Notes under the pieces: model-generated | Databases searched by the model: none | The model's input: only the letters and a program-made list of their open reading frames with translations | What the model was told of the DNA's origin: nothing | Made by a program: the position numbers and the translations under genes | Part shown: positions 63,421-64,000 of the stretch, one piece after another | How positions within the stretch are numbered: the first letter of the stretch is position 1 | Layout: every line of letters starts with the position of its first letter | Assembly: GCF_020616555.1 (NCBI RefSeq) | Contig: NZ_CP085173.1 | Location: 9,688,001 to 9,752,000, forward strand | Direction of reading: 5' to 3' | DNA: 64,000 bases | DNA from: Streptomyces longhuiensis | Lineage (GTDB): Bacteria > Actinomycetota > Actinomycetes > Streptomycetales > Streptomycetaceae

Positions 63421-63566
63421 TCAGGCCGCGCCGTTCTCAACCGGCCCAAGGTGTCCCGACCAGGCGAGTTCCGCCAGGACGTCGAGTAGCTCAATGAGGC
63501 GAAGCCTGTCATCTGCGGCGATGGGCTGTCCAACGGCTTCGGGCAGGCCCGCATCGTCCCGCGGCC
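63421..63566 (-). other. Short coding-like stretch beside the end of the last gene
   Basis: The minus strand has a frame LPEAVGQPIAADDRLRLIE, LLDVLAELAWSGHLGPVENG to a stop at 63421. It overlaps the upstream gene in another frame, so it may be the tail of a frameshifted gene rather than a gene of its own. Confidence 0.3.
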
Positions 63567-64000
63567 CTACTGGGAGAGCGCGTAGGTCCGGACGGGGTCG
63601 AGGTGCAGTTCGCAGGGCCCGAAGCAGTCGGCTGCGAGGGTCGCGACGGGAGTGCCGCAGGGGCAGGCCCGGTTGAGTCCTTCGTCGCCTGTCGGTCCGC
63701 AGCACCCGTTGCTGTTCTCCCAGTTGGGCAGTGGCTGAAGGCCGGCGGCATCGTCGGGGTGCACCAGCACTGTCTGCTGGCTGCCCGCCGAGATGACGAA
63801 GCCTTCTTCCCGGCAGACCAGAGGTCCACGGGACTGAGCGGGCTTCGGGTTCTCCTGATCGTGCTGCATGACGTAGGGAGGTCCCCAGGGCTCGGGATCG
63901 ATTACGTAGCGGCCCCGCGGAACGGTGGAAGGTGCCCGGCGTGTCTCCTTGTCCCGGTCACGCTCGTCGTCGAAGACGTCAGGGATGGCGGCAAGCTCGG
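63567..64000 (-). CDS. Hypothetical protein, 5' end beyond the window
   Basis: The frame stays open to the right edge (AAIPDVFDDERDRDKETRR, GRYVIDPEPWGPPYVMQH), so the visible 144 codons are the C-terminal part. An internal ATG at 63869 could be mistaken for the start. Cys-rich end: NGCCGPTGDEGLNRACPCG and ADCFGPCELHLDP give six Cys, perhaps a metal site. No TM. Family not recognised. Confidence 0.65.
   Translation of the reverse strand, partial: ELAAIPDVFDDERDRDKETRRAPSTVPRGRYVIDPEPWGPPYVMQHDQENPKPAQSRGPLVCREEGFVISAGSQQTVLVHPDDAAGLQPLPNWENSNGCCGPTGDEGLNRACPCGTPVATLAADCFGPCELHLDPVRTYALSQ

Overview
The window is high-GC actinomycete DNA, almost certainly Streptomyces: codon third positions are nearly all G or C, and the gene types are typical of the genus (SpoIIE-type phosphatases with HATPase modules, PucR and LysR regulators, Tat-exported enzymes, giant S8 peptidases, DrrAB-type transporters, a STAND/WD40 protein). 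There are no rRNA genes, complete tRNA genes, housekeeping operons or CRISPR arrays. Instead, intact accessory genes alternate with truncated and frameshifted remnants of transposases, recombinases, Ku, DnaA, a sigma factor, LysA, ALDH and others. This is what a recombining chromosome arm or accessory region looks like.

Layout. 1-6.5 kb: a partial APC permease/PP2C/HATPase fusion, a broken TPR regulator, a secreted protein, a second SpoIIE phosphatase, an integrase remnant, a complete RHH/MazF-like toxin-antitoxin pair with a palindrome inside its promoter, then a Ku tail and a Mu-type transposase carrying a 204-bp copy of the first gene's ATPase region. 6.7-12 kb: a TrmB/LuxR-like regulator and a 1287-residue secreted subtilase. 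12.5-17.5 kb: an amino-acid permease translationally coupled to a serine hydrolase, a convergent PucR regulator and a truncated LysA-type decarboxylase, probably a peptide/amino-acid utilisation locus. 17.5-20.4 kb: IS5-family debris surrounding an ADF/cofilin-like protein and a small TUDOR-like protein. 20.4-26 kb: secreted sugar (sorbosone-type) dehydrogenase, Tat-exported TIM-barrel isomerase and ThuA-domain protein.

26-33.5 kb: SDR, methyltransferase, aldo-keto reductase plus epimerase operon divergent from a LysR gene, with large hairpins between. 33.7-38.8 kb: a GCAGT-rich non-coding region and palindrome leading into a MerR-like regulator, then sigma-factor and metalloprotease remnants and a GNAT-membrane fusion. 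39-43 kb: IS110 remnant, MatC-type carrier and PrpF-family isomerase divergent from their LysR regulator. 43-50 kb: a membrane-anchored STAND NTPase with 14 WD40 repeats between a tRNA-like fragment and a resolvase remnant, then a glycosyltransferase. 50-53.5 kb: DrrB/DrrA/DUF4097 operon, operator-like repeats without a regulator gene, and a broken ADP-ribosylglycohydrolase. 53.7-64 kb: a Q-rich-tailed membrane protein, M15 peptidase, MscS channel, Tat-exported amine oxidase, two HEAT-like proteins around a frameshifted atypical integrase, and a partial hypothetical gene at the right edge.

The most unusual items are the bacterial ADF/cofilin-like gene, the STAND/WD40 protein in a mobile setting, the permease-phosphatase fusion, the promoter-embedded palindrome of the toxin-antitoxin pair and the GCAGT-rich leader. 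Family assignments come from reading motifs by eye; no database search was run.
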